Below are positions 40,189 to 49,636 of a DNA stretch of 64,000 bases, in pieces. The stretch lies in contig NZ_JAGIOF010000001.1 in assembly GCF_017876535.1 (NCBI RefSeq), positions 3,844,001 through 3,908,000 on the forward strand, written 5' to 3'. The translations under genes and the position numbers were made by a program. This DNA is from Paeniglutamicibacter kerguelensis. Lineage in GTDB: Bacteria > Actinomycetota > Actinomycetes > Actinomycetales > Micrococcaceae. The notes under the pieces were generated by a model. It was given only the letters and a program-made list of their open reading frames with translations, made no database searches and was not told where the DNA came from. The first letter of the stretch is position 1. Every line of letters begins with the position of its first letter.

Positions 40189-42504
40189 ATGAGCAACGAC
40201 ATCACGTTCCCCGTCAACCAACGCATCGTCGAACTGGACATCCAGGGCATGACCTGCGCATCGTGTGTCGGCCGGGTCGAACGCAAGCTTGGCAAGATCG
40301 AGGGCGTCGAAGCACTGGTGAACCTGCCGCTGGAATCGGCGCGCATCACGGTCCCCGACAACGTCAGCGACGAGCAACTCATCGCCACGGTCCAGTCCGC
40401 CGGCTACCAGGCCAGCCTCAAGGTCGACCAATACGCTTCCGCACCCGCGGCCCCTGCCTCACACGCCCACGCGACGGCGGAACCGACCTCCGACTCCCCC
40501 GCGGCCAACGAACCGCACCAGATGCCGGGCATGAACCATGCCGCGGAACCGGCCAGCGGCGACCTGAAGAAGCGCCTCGTCGTGGGCGCAATCTTCACGG
40601 TGCCGCTGTTCATCATCTCCATGGTCCCCGCCGCACAATTCCCGCACTGGGGTTGGGTCGCACTGGCCCTCGCCACTCCCGTGGTGTTCTGGTCCGCGTG
40701 GCCGTTCCACCGCGCCGCGGCCATCAACGCCCGCCACTTCGCCTCGACCATGGACACCCTGGTGTCGATCGGCGTGCTGGCGGCCTACTTCTTCTCGCTC
40801 TGGCAGCTGATCGCGGACCCGAACATCACGGCCCACACGGGCATGTCGATGAGCGAACACGCACTCTACTTCGAGACCGCGGGCGTCGTGGCAACATTCC
40901 TGCTGCTCGGCCGCTACCTTGAGGCCCGCGCCAAGGCCCGCGCCGGCGATGCCTTGAAGACCCTGCTCAACCTGGGCGCCAAGGAAGCGACGGTGCTGCG
41001 CGACGGCGTCGAAACCAAGATCGCGGCTTCCGAGCTGGTTCCGGGCGACGAGATTGTCGTCCGCCCGGGCGAGAAGATCGCCACCGACGGTTTTGTGGTC
41101 TCAGGCCACTCGGCCATCGACACCGCGCTGGTCACTGGCGAATCCGTGCCCGTCGAGGTGGGCCCGGACGACACCGTCACCGGCGCCACCATCAACACTT
41201 CCGGCAGGCTGGTGGTTCGCGCCACCCGCGTCGGCAAGGACACCACGCTGGCCCAGATGGGCCGCCTGGTTTCCGAGGCACAGACCGGCAAGGCACCCAT
41301 TGCCCGGCTGGCCGACCGCATCTCCGCGGTCTTCGTCCCGATCGTGCTGGCCATCGCCGCACTCACGTTTGTCCTGTGGATGGTGCTCACCGGCGACCTG
41401 GATTCGGCATTCGCCGCGGCCGTTGCGGTGTTGGTCATCGCCTGCCCGTGCGCCCTGGGCCTCGCGACACCCATCGGCCTGCTGGTCGGAACGGGCCGCG
41501 GCGCCCAGCTGGGCATCCTGATCCGCGGACCGCAGGTCCTCGAGGACACCCGCAAGATCGACACCGTCCTGCTGGACAAGACCGGCACCATCACCGAGGG
41601 CAACCTCTCCGTCACCTCGGCCACCCCGGCCGCCGGATTCGACAAGGCCGAGCTGCTGGCCCTGGCCGGCGCGGCCGAGTCCAGCTCCGAGCACCCGATC
41701 GCCCACGCCATCGTCGCGGCCGCGAAGGCCGTCGCCCCGCTGGCCGAGGCCACCGCGTTCACCTCCGCCCCGGGCGGCGGCGTCCGCGCCGCCGTCGGCA
41801 CCCGCATGGTCGTCGCGGGACGGGAAAGCTGGCTCAGGGAGAACGGGATCGAGCTGAGCGACGAGCACCGTGCAAGCCTCGCCGCGGCACAGCAGTCCGG
41901 CGCAACCTCCATCATGGTCGGCGTCGACGGCTCCTTTGCCGGTCTGGTCAACCTGACCGACACCGTCAAGGAATCCTCCGCGGCCGCAATCGCCAAGCTG
42001 AAGGAACTGGGCCTGCGCCCGGTCCTGCTCACCGGCGACAACGCGGCAGTGGCCGGGCAGGTTGCCGCGAAGGTGGGAATCGCCCCGGAGGATGTCTTTG
42101 CCGACGTCTTCCCCGACGGCAAGGCGAAGGCCGTTCGCGACCTCCAGGCACGCGGACAGGTCGTGGCCATGGTCGGCGACGGAGTGAACGACGCCCCGGC
42201 CCTGGCACAGGCGGACCTCGGCATCGCCATGGGCTCGGGAACGGATGTTGCCATCGAGGCCGCCGACCTGACCATCATGGGCAACGACCTGAACCAGGTA
42301 ACACAGTCCATCGAACTTTCCCGCAAGACCCTGGGCACCATCAAGATGAACCTGTTCTGGGCCTTCGCCTACAACACCGCGGGCATCCCGATCGCCGCCC
42401 TGGGTTTCCTGAACCCGATGATCGCCGGCGCCGCAATGGCCGCCAGTTCGGTGCTGGTTGTTGCCAACTCGCTGCGCCTGCGCAGCTTCGGAAAACGCGG
42501 CTAG
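40189..42504 (+). CDS. copA: Copper-exporting P1B-type ATPase
   Basis: 771 aa. One metal-binding domain (MTCASC, Cys23 and Cys26), a His/Met-containing linker (about 90-118), eight membrane helices, the ion-site motif CPC at 419-421, the phosphorylation motif DKTGT at 463-467 and GDGVNDAPAL near the end. It pumps Cu(I) out of the cytoplasm. AAAAGGA precedes the ATG. The linker, with HAHA and HQMPGMNH, may bind extra copper. Confidence 0.94.
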   Translation: MSNDITFPVNQRIVELDIQGMTCASCVGRVERKLGKIEGVEALVNLPLESARITVPDNVSDEQLIATVQSAGYQASLKVDQYASAPAAPASHAHATAEPTSDSPAANEPHQMPGMNHAAEPASGDLKKRLVVGAIFTVPLFIISMVPAAQFPHWGWVALALATPVVFWSAWPFHRAAAINARHFASTMDTLVSIGVLAAYFFSLWQLIADPNITAHTGMSMSEHALYFETAGVVATFLLLGRYLEARAKARAGDALKTLLNLGAKEATVLRDGVETKIAASELVPGDEIVVRPGEKIATDGFVVSGHSAIDTALVTGESVPVEVGPDDTVTGATINTSGRLVVRATRVGKDTTLAQMGRLVSEAQTGKAPIARLADRISAVFVPIVLAIAALTFVLWMVLTGDLDSAFAAAVAVLVIACPCALGLATPIGLLVGTGRGAQLGILIRGPQVLEDTRKIDTVLLDKTGTITEGNLSVTSATPAAGFDKAELLALAGAAESSSEHPIAHAIVAAAKAVAPLAEATAFTSAPGGGVRAAVGTRMVVAGRESWLRENGIELSDEHRASLAAAQQSGATSIMVGVDGSFAGLVNLTDTVKESSAAAIAKLKELGLRPVLLTGDNAAVAGQVAAKVGIAPEDVFADVFPDGKAKAVRDLQARGQVVAMVGDGVNDAPALAQADLGIAMGSGTDVAIEAADLTIMGNDLNQVTQSIELSRKTLGTIKMNLFWAFAYNTAGIPIAALGFLNPMIAGAAMAASSVLVVANSLRLRSFGKRG

Positions 42505-42525
42505 CAACGTCCGGCCACCCACGCC

Positions 42526-42572
42526 CGAAGGTTCGGTGTCCCCGAAAGGGAACGCCGGACCTTCGACGTTTT
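42526..42572 (+). terminator. Terminator of the copper operon
   Basis: CGAAGGTTCGG pairs with CCGGACCTTCG (one mismatch) around an inner CCCC-GAAA-GGG hairpin, followed by GTTTT. Confidence 0.75.
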
Positions 42573-42740
42573 GCGGGCTTTGCATGGTTGCGTCCCGGAT
42601 GTCGGCCCGCCGCGCACTACCCCAACGCTGGATGGGCCCTTCAGTGAAATTTTTCCTTGTCACCGAAAGGTTTTCATTGTGCCGCGAGTCACACGCCCCT
42701 AGAGTGGTCGTGAACAACATGTTTAGTGAGGCGTGACGGA

Positions 42741-43334
42741 ATGTTTGATTCCGGGAAACGGGATTCTGCATCGATGGAAACGGAAGCCTTGGAAACCCTC
42801 GGGGCCCGCGTTCGGGCCGCGCGCGAACTGCGCGGGCTCACCCTGCGCCGGCTGGCCAGCATGACCGGCCTGAGCTCCGGATTCATCAGCCAATTGGAAA
42901 ACGACAGGTCCAACGCGAGCGTCGCCAGCCTCAGGAGCCTCGCCTCTGCACTGGGCGTGAGCGCGGCCGAACTCATCGACGGACGGATCAAGGACTCGCA
43001 GGGCGTCCTTCGCAAAGACCAACGCCCCCGGATCCACATGGCCGACGGATTGACCAAGTTCAGCCTGACCCGAGCCCCCTTGCGCAACCTGGAAATCTAC
43101 TCCGGCTATCTCGAACCCGGCGGCAGCACCGGAGAAGAGCATTACAGCCACGGAAACGCCCAGGAGTTCGTGACGTGCCTCAACGGCCGGATCGAACTGT
43201 TTGTCGGAGACGAAAAACATGTCCTCGATGCCGGGGACAGCATCGAGTACCTGAGCTCCGTCGAACATGGACTGCGCAACATCGGCGACGACACCGCCGA
43301 AGTCCTCTGGGTCATCTCCCCGCCCACCAACTGA
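42741..43334 (+). CDS. XRE-cupin transcriptional regulator (PuuR-like)
   Basis: 197 aa. The helix-turn-helix covers about 20-75 (LRRLASMTGLSSGFISQLEND), and a cupin domain about 105-195 (EEHYSHGNAQEFVTCLNG). Proteins of this build, such as PuuR, control polyamine and amino-acid catabolism. It is first in line with an FAD oxidase and a cupin protein, which it probably regulates. Starts at 42726 (GTG), 42741 (ATG) and 42774 (ATG) are possible. An 8-bp palindrome AACATGTT lies upstream at 42715-42722. Confidence 0.82.
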   Translation: MFDSGKRDSASMETEALETLGARVRAARELRGLTLRRLASMTGLSSGFISQLENDRSNASVASLRSLASALGVSAAELIDGRIKDSQGVLRKDQRPRIHMADGLTKFSLTRAPLRNLEIYSGYLEPGGSTGEEHYSHGNAQEFVTCLNGRIELFVGDEKHVLDAGDSIEYLSSVEHGLRNIGDDTAEVLWVISPPTN

Positions 43335-43380
43335 CACACCCCGCCGATACCCACCCCGAAGAGCAAGCAGGAGCAATCTC

Positions 43381-44754
43381 ATGACAGTGAACGGCAATGT
43401 TTCGTTCTGGTACGCAGCCGACGGCCTACCCGGCCAGCGAACACCCCTGACCGGGGACACCACGGCCGACGTGGCAATCGTCGGCGCGGGCTACACCGGG
43501 CTGTGGACCGCGTACTACCTGAAGAAGGCGGATCCGTCGCTGGATGTCGTGGTGCTCGAAAGCCGCTTCGCCGGGTTCGGTGCCTCCGGGCGCAACGGCG
43601 GCTGGCTGACCAACTCGATCACCGGCGGCCGCGGCCAGTACGTCAAGTCCCACGGCCGCAAGACCGTCGGCCGCTTCCAGGAGCTGCTGAACGAGACGGT
43701 CGACGAGGTCATTTCCGCGGCCGGGGCCGAGGGCATCGACGCGCACTTCCACAAGGGCGGGGAACTGACCGTCGCCCGCAACGAGGCACAGCTGGCCCGG
43801 CTCAAGGACGCGGCAAGCGCCGAAGCCCTCTGGCCGGAGGCCGGCGTCCGGTTCCTCGACGCAAGGGAAACCGGGGAACGTATCAACGTCGCCAACACAC
43901 TGGGGTCCATCCACCATCCACATGCGGCACGCATCCATCCGGCCAAGCTCGTGCGCGGCCTGGCCGAGGCCTGCGAACGCCTGGGCGTGCGGATCTACGA
44001 GGGCACCGCCGTCACCGATATCCTGCCGCGCAAGGCCGTCACCGCGTACGGCACCGTCGAGGCGACCTACGTCCTGCGCGCCACCGAGGGCTTCACCGCA
44101 AACCTCAAGGGCTCCCACCGCGAATGGCTGCCCATGAACTCCTCGATGATCGCCACCGCCCCCTTGCCGGACTCGGTCTGGGACGAAATCGGGTGGGGCG
44201 AGCGGGACACCGTCGGGGACATGGCCCACGCCTACATGTATGCACAGCACACCGAGGACGGGCGCATCGCCCTCGGCGGGCGCGGGGTGCCCTACCGCTA
44301 CGGGTCCAAGACCGACACCGACGGAGCCACCCAGCCCGGCACCATCAAGCTGCTCACGGACATCCTGCACGACATGTTCCCGGCAACCCGGGGCGCGGCG
44401 ATCGACCACGCCTGGGCCGGGGTGCTGGGCGTGCCCCGGGACTGGAAGGCAACCGTCGGGCTGGACAAGGAAACGGGCATCGGCTGGGCGGGCGGCTATG
44501 TCGGAACCGGCGTCACCGCGACCAACCTCGCCGGGCGCACGCTCCGGGACCTGATCCTTGATCCGGGCAGCGAGCTGGCGCAGATGCCATGGGTGAACCG
44601 CAAGGTGAGGCGCTGGGAGGTCGAGCCCGCCCGCTGGATTGCCGTCCAGTCGCTCTACAAGGCCTACGGCATTGCGGACCAGGCGGAGAAGAACGGGCGT
44701 TCGGCAACCTCGAAGATCGCCCACATCGCGGACCTCGTCTCCGGCCGGGCCTGA
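43381..44754 (+). CDS. FAD-dependent oxidoreductase (gamma-glutamylputrescine oxidase-like)
   Basis: 457 aa DAO/GlpO-fold amine oxidase. The FAD motif VAIVGAGYTGLWTAYYLKK starts at about residue 30, and the ESRFAGFGASGRNGGW stretch is typical of PuuB and related oxidases. CAGGAG precedes the ATG. It likely deaminates an amine or amino acid with production of hydrogen peroxide. The XRE-cupin regulator upstream and the cupin gene downstream support amine catabolism; the substrate is not known. Confidence 0.82.
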   Translation: MTVNGNVSFWYAADGLPGQRTPLTGDTTADVAIVGAGYTGLWTAYYLKKADPSLDVVVLESRFAGFGASGRNGGWLTNSITGGRGQYVKSHGRKTVGRFQELLNETVDEVISAAGAEGIDAHFHKGGELTVARNEAQLARLKDAASAEALWPEAGVRFLDARETGERINVANTLGSIHHPHAARIHPAKLVRGLAEACERLGVRIYEGTAVTDILPRKAVTAYGTVEATYVLRATEGFTANLKGSHREWLPMNSSMIATAPLPDSVWDEIGWGERDTVGDMAHAYMYAQHTEDGRIALGGRGVPYRYGSKTDTDGATQPGTIKLLTDILHDMFPATRGAAIDHAWAGVLGVPRDWKATVGLDKETGIGWAGGYVGTGVTATNLAGRTLRDLILDPGSELAQMPWVNRKVRRWEVEPARWIAVQSLYKAYGIADQAEKNGRSATSKIAHIADLVSGRA

Positions 44755-44811
44755 ACGACACCGAAACGCTCCCGCACAGAACACAACAACGAGCAAAGGA
44801 ACCTGGCAGAC

Positions 44812-45177
44812 ATGGCAGCACATTTGATCCACCTTCCCTCCGCCGGCACCGCCGAACTCGGGGCATTCGAACCCAAGGCCACGGCAGTCACCGAGGGCAT
44901 GCAGGAGGCCTCGCGGGAGGTCTGGTCCGCCGACTCCCTGGAAGTCGGGGTGTGGGAGGCGACCCCCGGCACGTTCGCAGCCTTCCGCGACGAATACCAC
45001 GAGGTCTGCCAGATCCTCAGCGGGTCCGTGACAATCACCTCGGAGGGCGGCCTCGGGGTGCTGGTCGGCGCAGGCGACACGGTGGTGATGCCCGCCGGAT
45101 GGAAGGGGCTCTGGGAGGTCCACGAAACCGTTCGCAAGACCTATGTGATCCTCTCCGGAGTCGACAACGCCATCTAG
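44812..45177 (+). CDS. Cupin_3 (EutQ-like/DUF861) protein
   Basis: 121 aa, one small cupin domain (DEYHEVCQILSGSVTITSEGG, then GDTVVMPAGWKGLWEV). Such proteins often sit beside PuuB-like oxidases. It may bind a metal or a nitrogenous product; the role is not established. AAAGGA precedes the ATG, 57 bases after the oxidase. Confidence 0.8.
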   Translation: MAAHLIHLPSAGTAELGAFEPKATAVTEGMQEASREVWSADSLEVGVWEATPGTFAAFRDEYHEVCQILSGSVTITSEGGLGVLVGAGDTVVMPAGWKGLWEVHETVRKTYVILSGVDNAI

Positions 45178-45199
45178 CCGGAAACGCGAAGTTGCCTTG

Positions 45200-45240
45200 A
45201 TCGGTTGTAGCCACGTCGTTGCGGCGCGGCTACAACCGAT
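45200..45240. terminator. Long inverted repeat between convergent genes
   Basis: ATCGGTTGTAGCC and GGCTACAACCGAT are perfect 13-bp arms with a 15-base loop. There is no T-tract. Position between two convergent genes suggests a bidirectional terminator. Confidence 0.6.
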
Positions 45241-45277
45241 GCGTGCGCGGCCGGTGCGGCACCCCCTTGCCTGCTCC

Positions 45278-46246
45278 CTACGGACTGCGCAATTCATCGG
45301 CGCGCACCAGCAGCACACCGCCGACGATCAGTGCGCCGCCGACCAGCTGGATGCCCGCCGGAAGCTGCCCGAGCAGCAACCAGGCCCACACCACGGCAAA
45401 GAGCACCTCCGTCAGCGAAATGAACGAGGCAAGCTTCGACCCCAGGGCCCGGGCGGCCATGATGCCCGTGACATAGGAAATGACGGTGGAGAAGAGAATG
45501 AGCCCGCCCAGGGCAACCCACCATTGCGTTTCCCAGTTGGCTAGCTTCACCGGCGCGAACGCCATGTGCATCTCAAGGAGCCCGACCGCTGCCAGCAGGG
45601 CCATGGTCGCAGCACCCACAAAGAGTCCGCCGGAGGCCAACACCAATGGCGGCAACGCCCCTTCGACCCGCGCACTGACAAAGAAGTAGACGACCAGCCC
45701 GACCGCGGCCCCGAGTCCCCACAGCACGCCGATCGGATCCACCCGGGTGCTCCCCGTCAGGTCCAGCACGGCAGCCAGGCCGAGCAGGGAGAGTACCGCC
45801 CCGCCGATGGTCAGGGCTGCGGGGCGCTTGAGGTGGCGGACCCACAGGAAGAGCACGATGAGCACCGGCGCCAGGAACTCAAGCAGCAGGGCCACTCCCA
45901 CGTCCAGGCGTTCGACGGCCTGGAAGTAGAAGAACTGGCAGACCGCCACCCCGAAGAACCCGAAGAGCAGGATCGACTTCCAGTTCTTCGCGGCGAGCCC
46001 CCACTTGCCGCGCATCACGATGATCGTGGGAATCAGCAGCACCAACGAGGCCCCGGCCAGCCGCAGCGTCACGGCGGCGGCAGGCGACCACCCGGAATCC
46101 AAGAGCGCCTTGGCGAAAGAGCCGGAGAGGCCGAAGATCGCCGAGGAAAACAGCGCGATGCCGACACCGCCCATGCGGGGCCTTGCGCGGCGGACCGCCA
46201 AGACTGGCGAGCCGGCCGGCTCCGATGAAACTTTCTCCAATGGCAT
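45278..46246 (-). CDS. EamA/DMT family transporter (RhtA-like exporter)
   Basis: 322 aa with ten predicted membrane helices in two EamA repeats (GVGIALFSSAIFGLSGSFAKALLD at the start of repeat one; PIGVLWGLGAAVGLVVYFFVSAR at the start of repeat two). It probably exports amino acids or metabolites. GAGGAG precedes the ATG. It diverges from a CGNR regulator, which may control it. Confidence 0.82.
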   Translation of the reverse strand: MPLEKVSSEPAGSPVLAVRRARPRMGGVGIALFSSAIFGLSGSFAKALLDSGWSPAAAVTLRLAGASLVLLIPTIIVMRGKWGLAAKNWKSILLFGFFGVAVCQFFYFQAVERLDVGVALLLEFLAPVLIVLFLWVRHLKRPAALTIGGAVLSLLGLAAVLDLTGSTRVDPIGVLWGLGAAVGLVVYFFVSARVEGALPPLVLASGGLFVGAATMALLAAVGLLEMHMAFAPVKLANWETQWWVALGGLILFSTVISYVTGIMAARALGSKLASFISLTEVLFAVVWAWLLLGQLPAGIQLVGGALIVGGVLLVRADELRSP

Positions 46247-46390
46247 GCGCGCTCCTCAGCTTGGCGGGGTTCCGACGTTTGAGTGGTCGCGCACAACCAG
46301 ATCGACTGTCAGGAGTAAATGAATGTATGCTAATGACATTAGAACCAATGGTGATAATCCGTCAATCCACAAGGCCCCACAGGAGTCATA

Positions 46391-46939
46391 ATGATCTTTG
46401 CCCCTGACACAGAAGTCGCGCTTGCCACGGTCGTCGATCTGATCAACACGGTTGCCATGGACACCGACGGCCTGCTGACCCTTGCGGACCTTGACCAATT
46501 CGTCACCGAGCAGCGCTTCTTCGGATCCCGCACCCACAGCGATGCGGAGCTGCGCTCGGTACGCCAGCTGCGCACCCAATTACGCGACATCTGGGTGGCG
46601 CCCGAGGACGAGGCCGTCGAGCAGGTCAACTTCATCCTGCGCAACGCCCGGGCGCTGCCACAGCTGGTCAAGCACGACGGCTTGGATTACCACATCCACG
46701 CCACGACCCAACAGACGCCGCTGAGTGAGCGCATGGCCGTGGAGGCCGCCATGGCCCTGGTCGATGTCATTCGCTCCGGGGAGCGTGACAGGTTGCGCTC
46801 CTGTGCGGCATCGAATTGCGCCGCCGTGCTCCTGGATCTATCGAAGAACCGCTCCAAGCTCTACTGCGATACCGGCAACTGCGCGAACCGCGAACACGTC
46901 CGTGCGTACCGCCAACGCAAATCCGCACAAAAACTGTAA
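46391..46939 (+). CDS. CGNR zinc-finger regulator (ABATE domain)
   Basis: 182 aa with the ABATE region (about 1-125) and a C-terminal zinc finger of pattern LRSCAASNC, YCDTGNCANR. As in the copy at 1714 the motif reads CANR. CAGGAG precedes the ATG. It is divergent from the DMT exporter, the likely regulated gene. Confidence 0.82.
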   Translation: MIFAPDTEVALATVVDLINTVAMDTDGLLTLADLDQFVTEQRFFGSRTHSDAELRSVRQLRTQLRDIWVAPEDEAVEQVNFILRNARALPQLVKHDGLDYHIHATTQQTPLSERMAVEAAMALVDVIRSGERDRLRSCAASNCAAVLLDLSKNRSKLYCDTGNCANREHVRAYRQRKSAQKL

Positions 46940-47002
46940 TCCTCGCCATACACTGGTCTCATAACCGGAGATGGTTCCGATCAATCGAACCGAGGAGCAG
47001 CA

Positions 47003-47332
47003 GTGAGCAACGAACAAGTACCCCAAAAACACGCCTCTGATGACTTCGATGTTGACCTGGAAAAGGCCAACGAAAGCCCCCTGCGCGCCGCCACACGCTG
47101 GGCCGCCGGCCTCGTCGAAGGGTTCTTCGGCGGCGACGGATCCGATGTCGTGGGCGCCGCTGTCGTGGTGCACCGGCTCGACGACCACTCCGAGGTCATT
47201 CGCATCAACACCGGCAGCATCGAGGAGGCAGAGTCCCTTGTGAGCATGGTTCGCTCGGATCTGGACGAGCTCACTGCCGATGATTTCCTGGACCGCTGGA
47301 GCGCCGCCGACAACGAGGAAAACGCCTCCTGA
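47003..47332 (+). CDS. Small acidic protein of unknown function
   Basis: 109 aa, strongly acidic, no membrane segment or recognised domain. It has an amphipathic middle (AVVVHRLDDHSEVIRINTGSIEE) that could be a short beta-alpha unit. GTG is preceded by GAGGAG. A strong bidirectional terminator follows. Confidence 0.65.
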   Translation: MSNEQVPQKHASDDFDVDLEKANESPLRAATRWAAGLVEGFFGGDGSDVVGAAVVVHRLDDHSEVIRINTGSIEEAESLVSMVRSDLDELTADDFLDRWSAADNEENAS

Positions 47333-47373
47333 GGCGCATCCCTGCGGCCCCCGGAAAATGGACTGGAAACACA

Positions 47374-47405
47374 AAAGCCACCGAGGTTTGAACCTCGGTG
47401 GCTTT
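47374..47405. terminator. Strong bidirectional terminator
   Basis: AAAGCCACCGAGGTT and AACCTCGGTGGCTTT form a near-perfect 15-bp stem with A and T runs on the two sides, between convergent genes. Confidence 0.88.
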
Positions 47406-47421
47406 CGTTGCATATTCCTGG

Positions 47422-47718
47422 TTAGTGGCCCGACTTCTTGTCCGGATTCTCCGAGGAGCGGTTGACACCAGATCCGGCGCCCAGGTCCTCGGGATTCTCC
47501 TTGCCGGCCATGGTCATCACGGAGATGATCAGCAGGCAGGCCACGAACGCCACGCCGAAGGCAACAAGCCCGACGTCCAACCGCAGCGGGTTGTTTGATC
47601 CGCCGGTCGCCGAAATCGTGGCCACGACGCCAGCGATCAAGGCCATGACAAGCGAGAAGGACAGTGGCGCCTTGATGCTCTGCTGCCAAGATTTCTTCTC
47701 AGCCGGGTTGTTGCCCAC
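47422..47718 (-). CDS. Small two-helix membrane protein
   Basis: 98 aa with two predicted membrane helices (about 18-38 and 50-70) and a polar C-terminus. AGGAGGG lies 7 bases before the GTG. Unknown function; it follows the membrane protein at 47756 by 37 bases and may be co-transcribed. Confidence 0.7.
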   Translation of the reverse strand: MGNNPAEKKSWQQSIKAPLSFSLVMALIAGVVATISATGGSNNPLRLDVGLVAFGVAFVACLLIISVMTMAGKENPEDLGAGSGVNRSSENPDKKSGH

Positions 47719-47755
47719 GTTAAGGCCCTCCTACAGGTTTGGTTCAACGTCTAGT

Positions 47756-48328
47756 CTAGCGCCAAAGGCCGGCTTGGCCTTCTTTGGCATCATGCCGCAA
47801 CCCGAACGCAGAGATCAGTTCGAAGACGGCCAGGATGATGGCACCGCCACCGGCCAGCCCGAGCAACGCGTGGGCATCCAGGTGCAGTCCCATCAAGAGA
47901 GCGGCGCCGACGCCCAGGCCAACAAAGCCCGTGACCAGCTGGTCCTTGAACGGAACAAAGTCGGCACGGTGGCGGATGAAAACAACGATTTCCAGGACGC
48001 CGGCGATGATGAAGGCGGCGGCCGCGGCGATGCCGATGACCAACACCTCCGGGCGCAACACCATGACCAGTCCGGACAGGATCATCGCCAGCGCCGCACC
48101 GGCGTAGAGGCCTCGGGCGGCCTTCGGCGCACTGGGCGCCTTGGCGTAATCCCACATGAACTTGGCGCTGGCCACCATGAACGCGGCAAGGCCGTAGGCC
48201 AGGACCTGGCTTGTGGCGCCGGGCCAGAAGATTGAAATGATCGCGAACCCGGCGGCCGTGATTGCGCGGCCCATGACGGGGGTTGCAACTTCGGCGGCAA
48301 GAGTGGCGGGGATTTTTACAGCGGGCAC
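47756..48328 (-). CDS. Membrane protein related to the HdeD/DUF308 type
   Basis: 190 aa with about six membrane helices in pairs, the layout of HdeD-like (DUF308) proteins; the match is by pattern only. A GTG start has TAGACT ending 6 bases upstream and only a very close GAAGG, so the mRNA is probably leaderless. Function unknown. Confidence 0.65.
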   Translation of the reverse strand: MPAVKIPATLAAEVATPVMGRAITAAGFAIISIFWPGATSQVLAYGLAAFMVASAKFMWDYAKAPSAPKAARGLYAGAALAMILSGLVMVLRPEVLVIGIAAAAAFIIAGVLEIVVFIRHRADFVPFKDQLVTGFVGLGVGAALLMGLHLDAHALLGLAGGGAIILAVFELISAFGLRHDAKEGQAGLWR

Positions 48329-48352
48329 CCTTCGAGTCTAACGGCGTTCGCT

Positions 48353-49579
48353 CTATCCCTTGAATTCAGGGGGGCGCCGGCGCATCAGTTCCGGGCCAAG
48401 ATCGGCAATGGTCGCGGCCCCCATCAGTTGCATGTTGACGCGAATCTCCTCGGCCAGAAGTTCAATGACCCGGTCCACGCCTTCCTCGCCGCCTGCCATG
48501 AGCCCGTAGAGGTAGGCGCGTCCGATCAGCACAAAGTCGGCGCCGGCGCAGAGCGATGCAACGATGTCTGCCCCGGACATGATGCCCGAGTCCAGGATGA
48601 TTTCCACATCCCGGCCGACTTCCGCGCGCACCTCGGACAGGGCCTCGAAGGAAACCGGGGCGCGGTCCAGCTGACGGCCGCCGTGGTTGGAGACGACCAG
48701 GCCGTCGGCACCGGCGTCCACCGACTTGCGGGCATCCTCGGCGGTCAACACACCCTTGACGAAGAGCTTCCCCGGCCAGATCGAGCGGATCCATTCCAGG
48801 TCGGCGAAGGAAAGCGTCGGGTCGAACATCGAATTGATCAGCGTCGGCAGGTCGGTGCTGGTGTTGGACAGCGAGGCGAACTTCAACGAGTCAGTGGTCA
48901 GGAAGTTGAACCACCATTCGGGGCGGTAGGAGGCATCCAGCACCGTCTTCAGGTTCAGCTTCGGCGGGATGACCATGCCGTTGCGGGCATCTCGCAGGCG
49001 CTGGCCGGCAACCGGGGTATCGACGGTGACAAGCAGCGTGTCGTATCCGGAATCCCGGGCGCGCTGGAGCAGCTCGCGGGACTTGTCGCGGTCCTTCCAC
49101 AGGTAGAGCTGGAACCAGCGGCGGGATTCCGGGGCTGCCTCGGCGACCTCCTCCAGGGAACGCGTGCCCATGGTCGAGAGCGAGAACGGGATGCCGGCGC
49201 GGGCCGCCGCGCGAACGGCGCCGGTCTCCCCCTCGGCGTGCATGAATCGCGTGAAACCCGTCGGCGCAATGCCGAAGGGCAGCGACGACTTCGCGCCGGC
49301 GATGGTGGTGGACAGGTCGGCACTGGCCGTGCCGTGCAGGATCCGCGGGATCAGCTCGATGGAATCGAAGACCCGACGCGAGCGGCGGTAGGTCAGCTCG
49401 CGCTGGGCCGCGCCGTCCACGTAGTCAAAGGCAGGCGTCGGGGTGCGCCGCTTGGCGATGGCCCTGATGTCCCACACGTCGGCGGCCTTGGCCAGCCGCG
49501 CCGCGCGCCGGTCCAGGTTAATCGGCTCGAACTTCATCAGCGAACGCAGTTCGGAGATTTGCGGCAGGCGTCGCTTCAT
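48353..49579 (-). CDS. lldD: FMN-dependent alpha-hydroxyacid dehydrogenase (L-lactate dehydrogenase type)
   Basis: 408 aa TIM-barrel flavoenzyme. The family signature SNHGGRQLD with the catalytic His and Arg is present, as are the FMN strand PFGIAPTG and DSGIMSGADIV. It oxidises L-lactate or another 2-hydroxy acid and passes electrons to the respiratory chain. AAAGGAA precedes the ATG. It follows an MHS transporter by 57 bases, and the divergent GntR regulator fits LldR-like control. Mandelate or glycolate cannot be excluded. Confidence 0.82.
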   Translation of the reverse strand: MKRRLPQISELRSLMKFEPINLDRRAARLAKAADVWDIRAIAKRRTPTPAFDYVDGAAQRELTYRRSRRVFDSIELIPRILHGTASADLSTTIAGAKSSLPFGIAPTGFTRFMHAEGETGAVRAAARAGIPFSLSTMGTRSLEEVAEAAPESRRWFQLYLWKDRDKSRELLQRARDSGYDTLLVTVDTPVAGQRLRDARNGMVIPPKLNLKTVLDASYRPEWWFNFLTTDSLKFASLSNTSTDLPTLINSMFDPTLSFADLEWIRSIWPGKLFVKGVLTAEDARKSVDAGADGLVVSNHGGRQLDRAPVSFEALSEVRAEVGRDVEIILDSGIMSGADIVASLCAGADFVLIGRAYLYGLMAGGEEGVDRVIELLAEEIRVNMQLMGAATIADLGPELMRRRPPEFKG

Positions 49580-49636
49580 CGTTTTTTGTTCCTTTGGGTA
49601 GGGGTGGCGGGATTCGGGCTCGGGAGGGCCCGACAA

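Noticed and set aside
43426..45318. 630-codon minus-strand frame opposite the FAD oxidase and cupin genes
   Set aside because: It is antisense to two genes with intact motifs and good ribosome binding sites; the translation is low-complexity.
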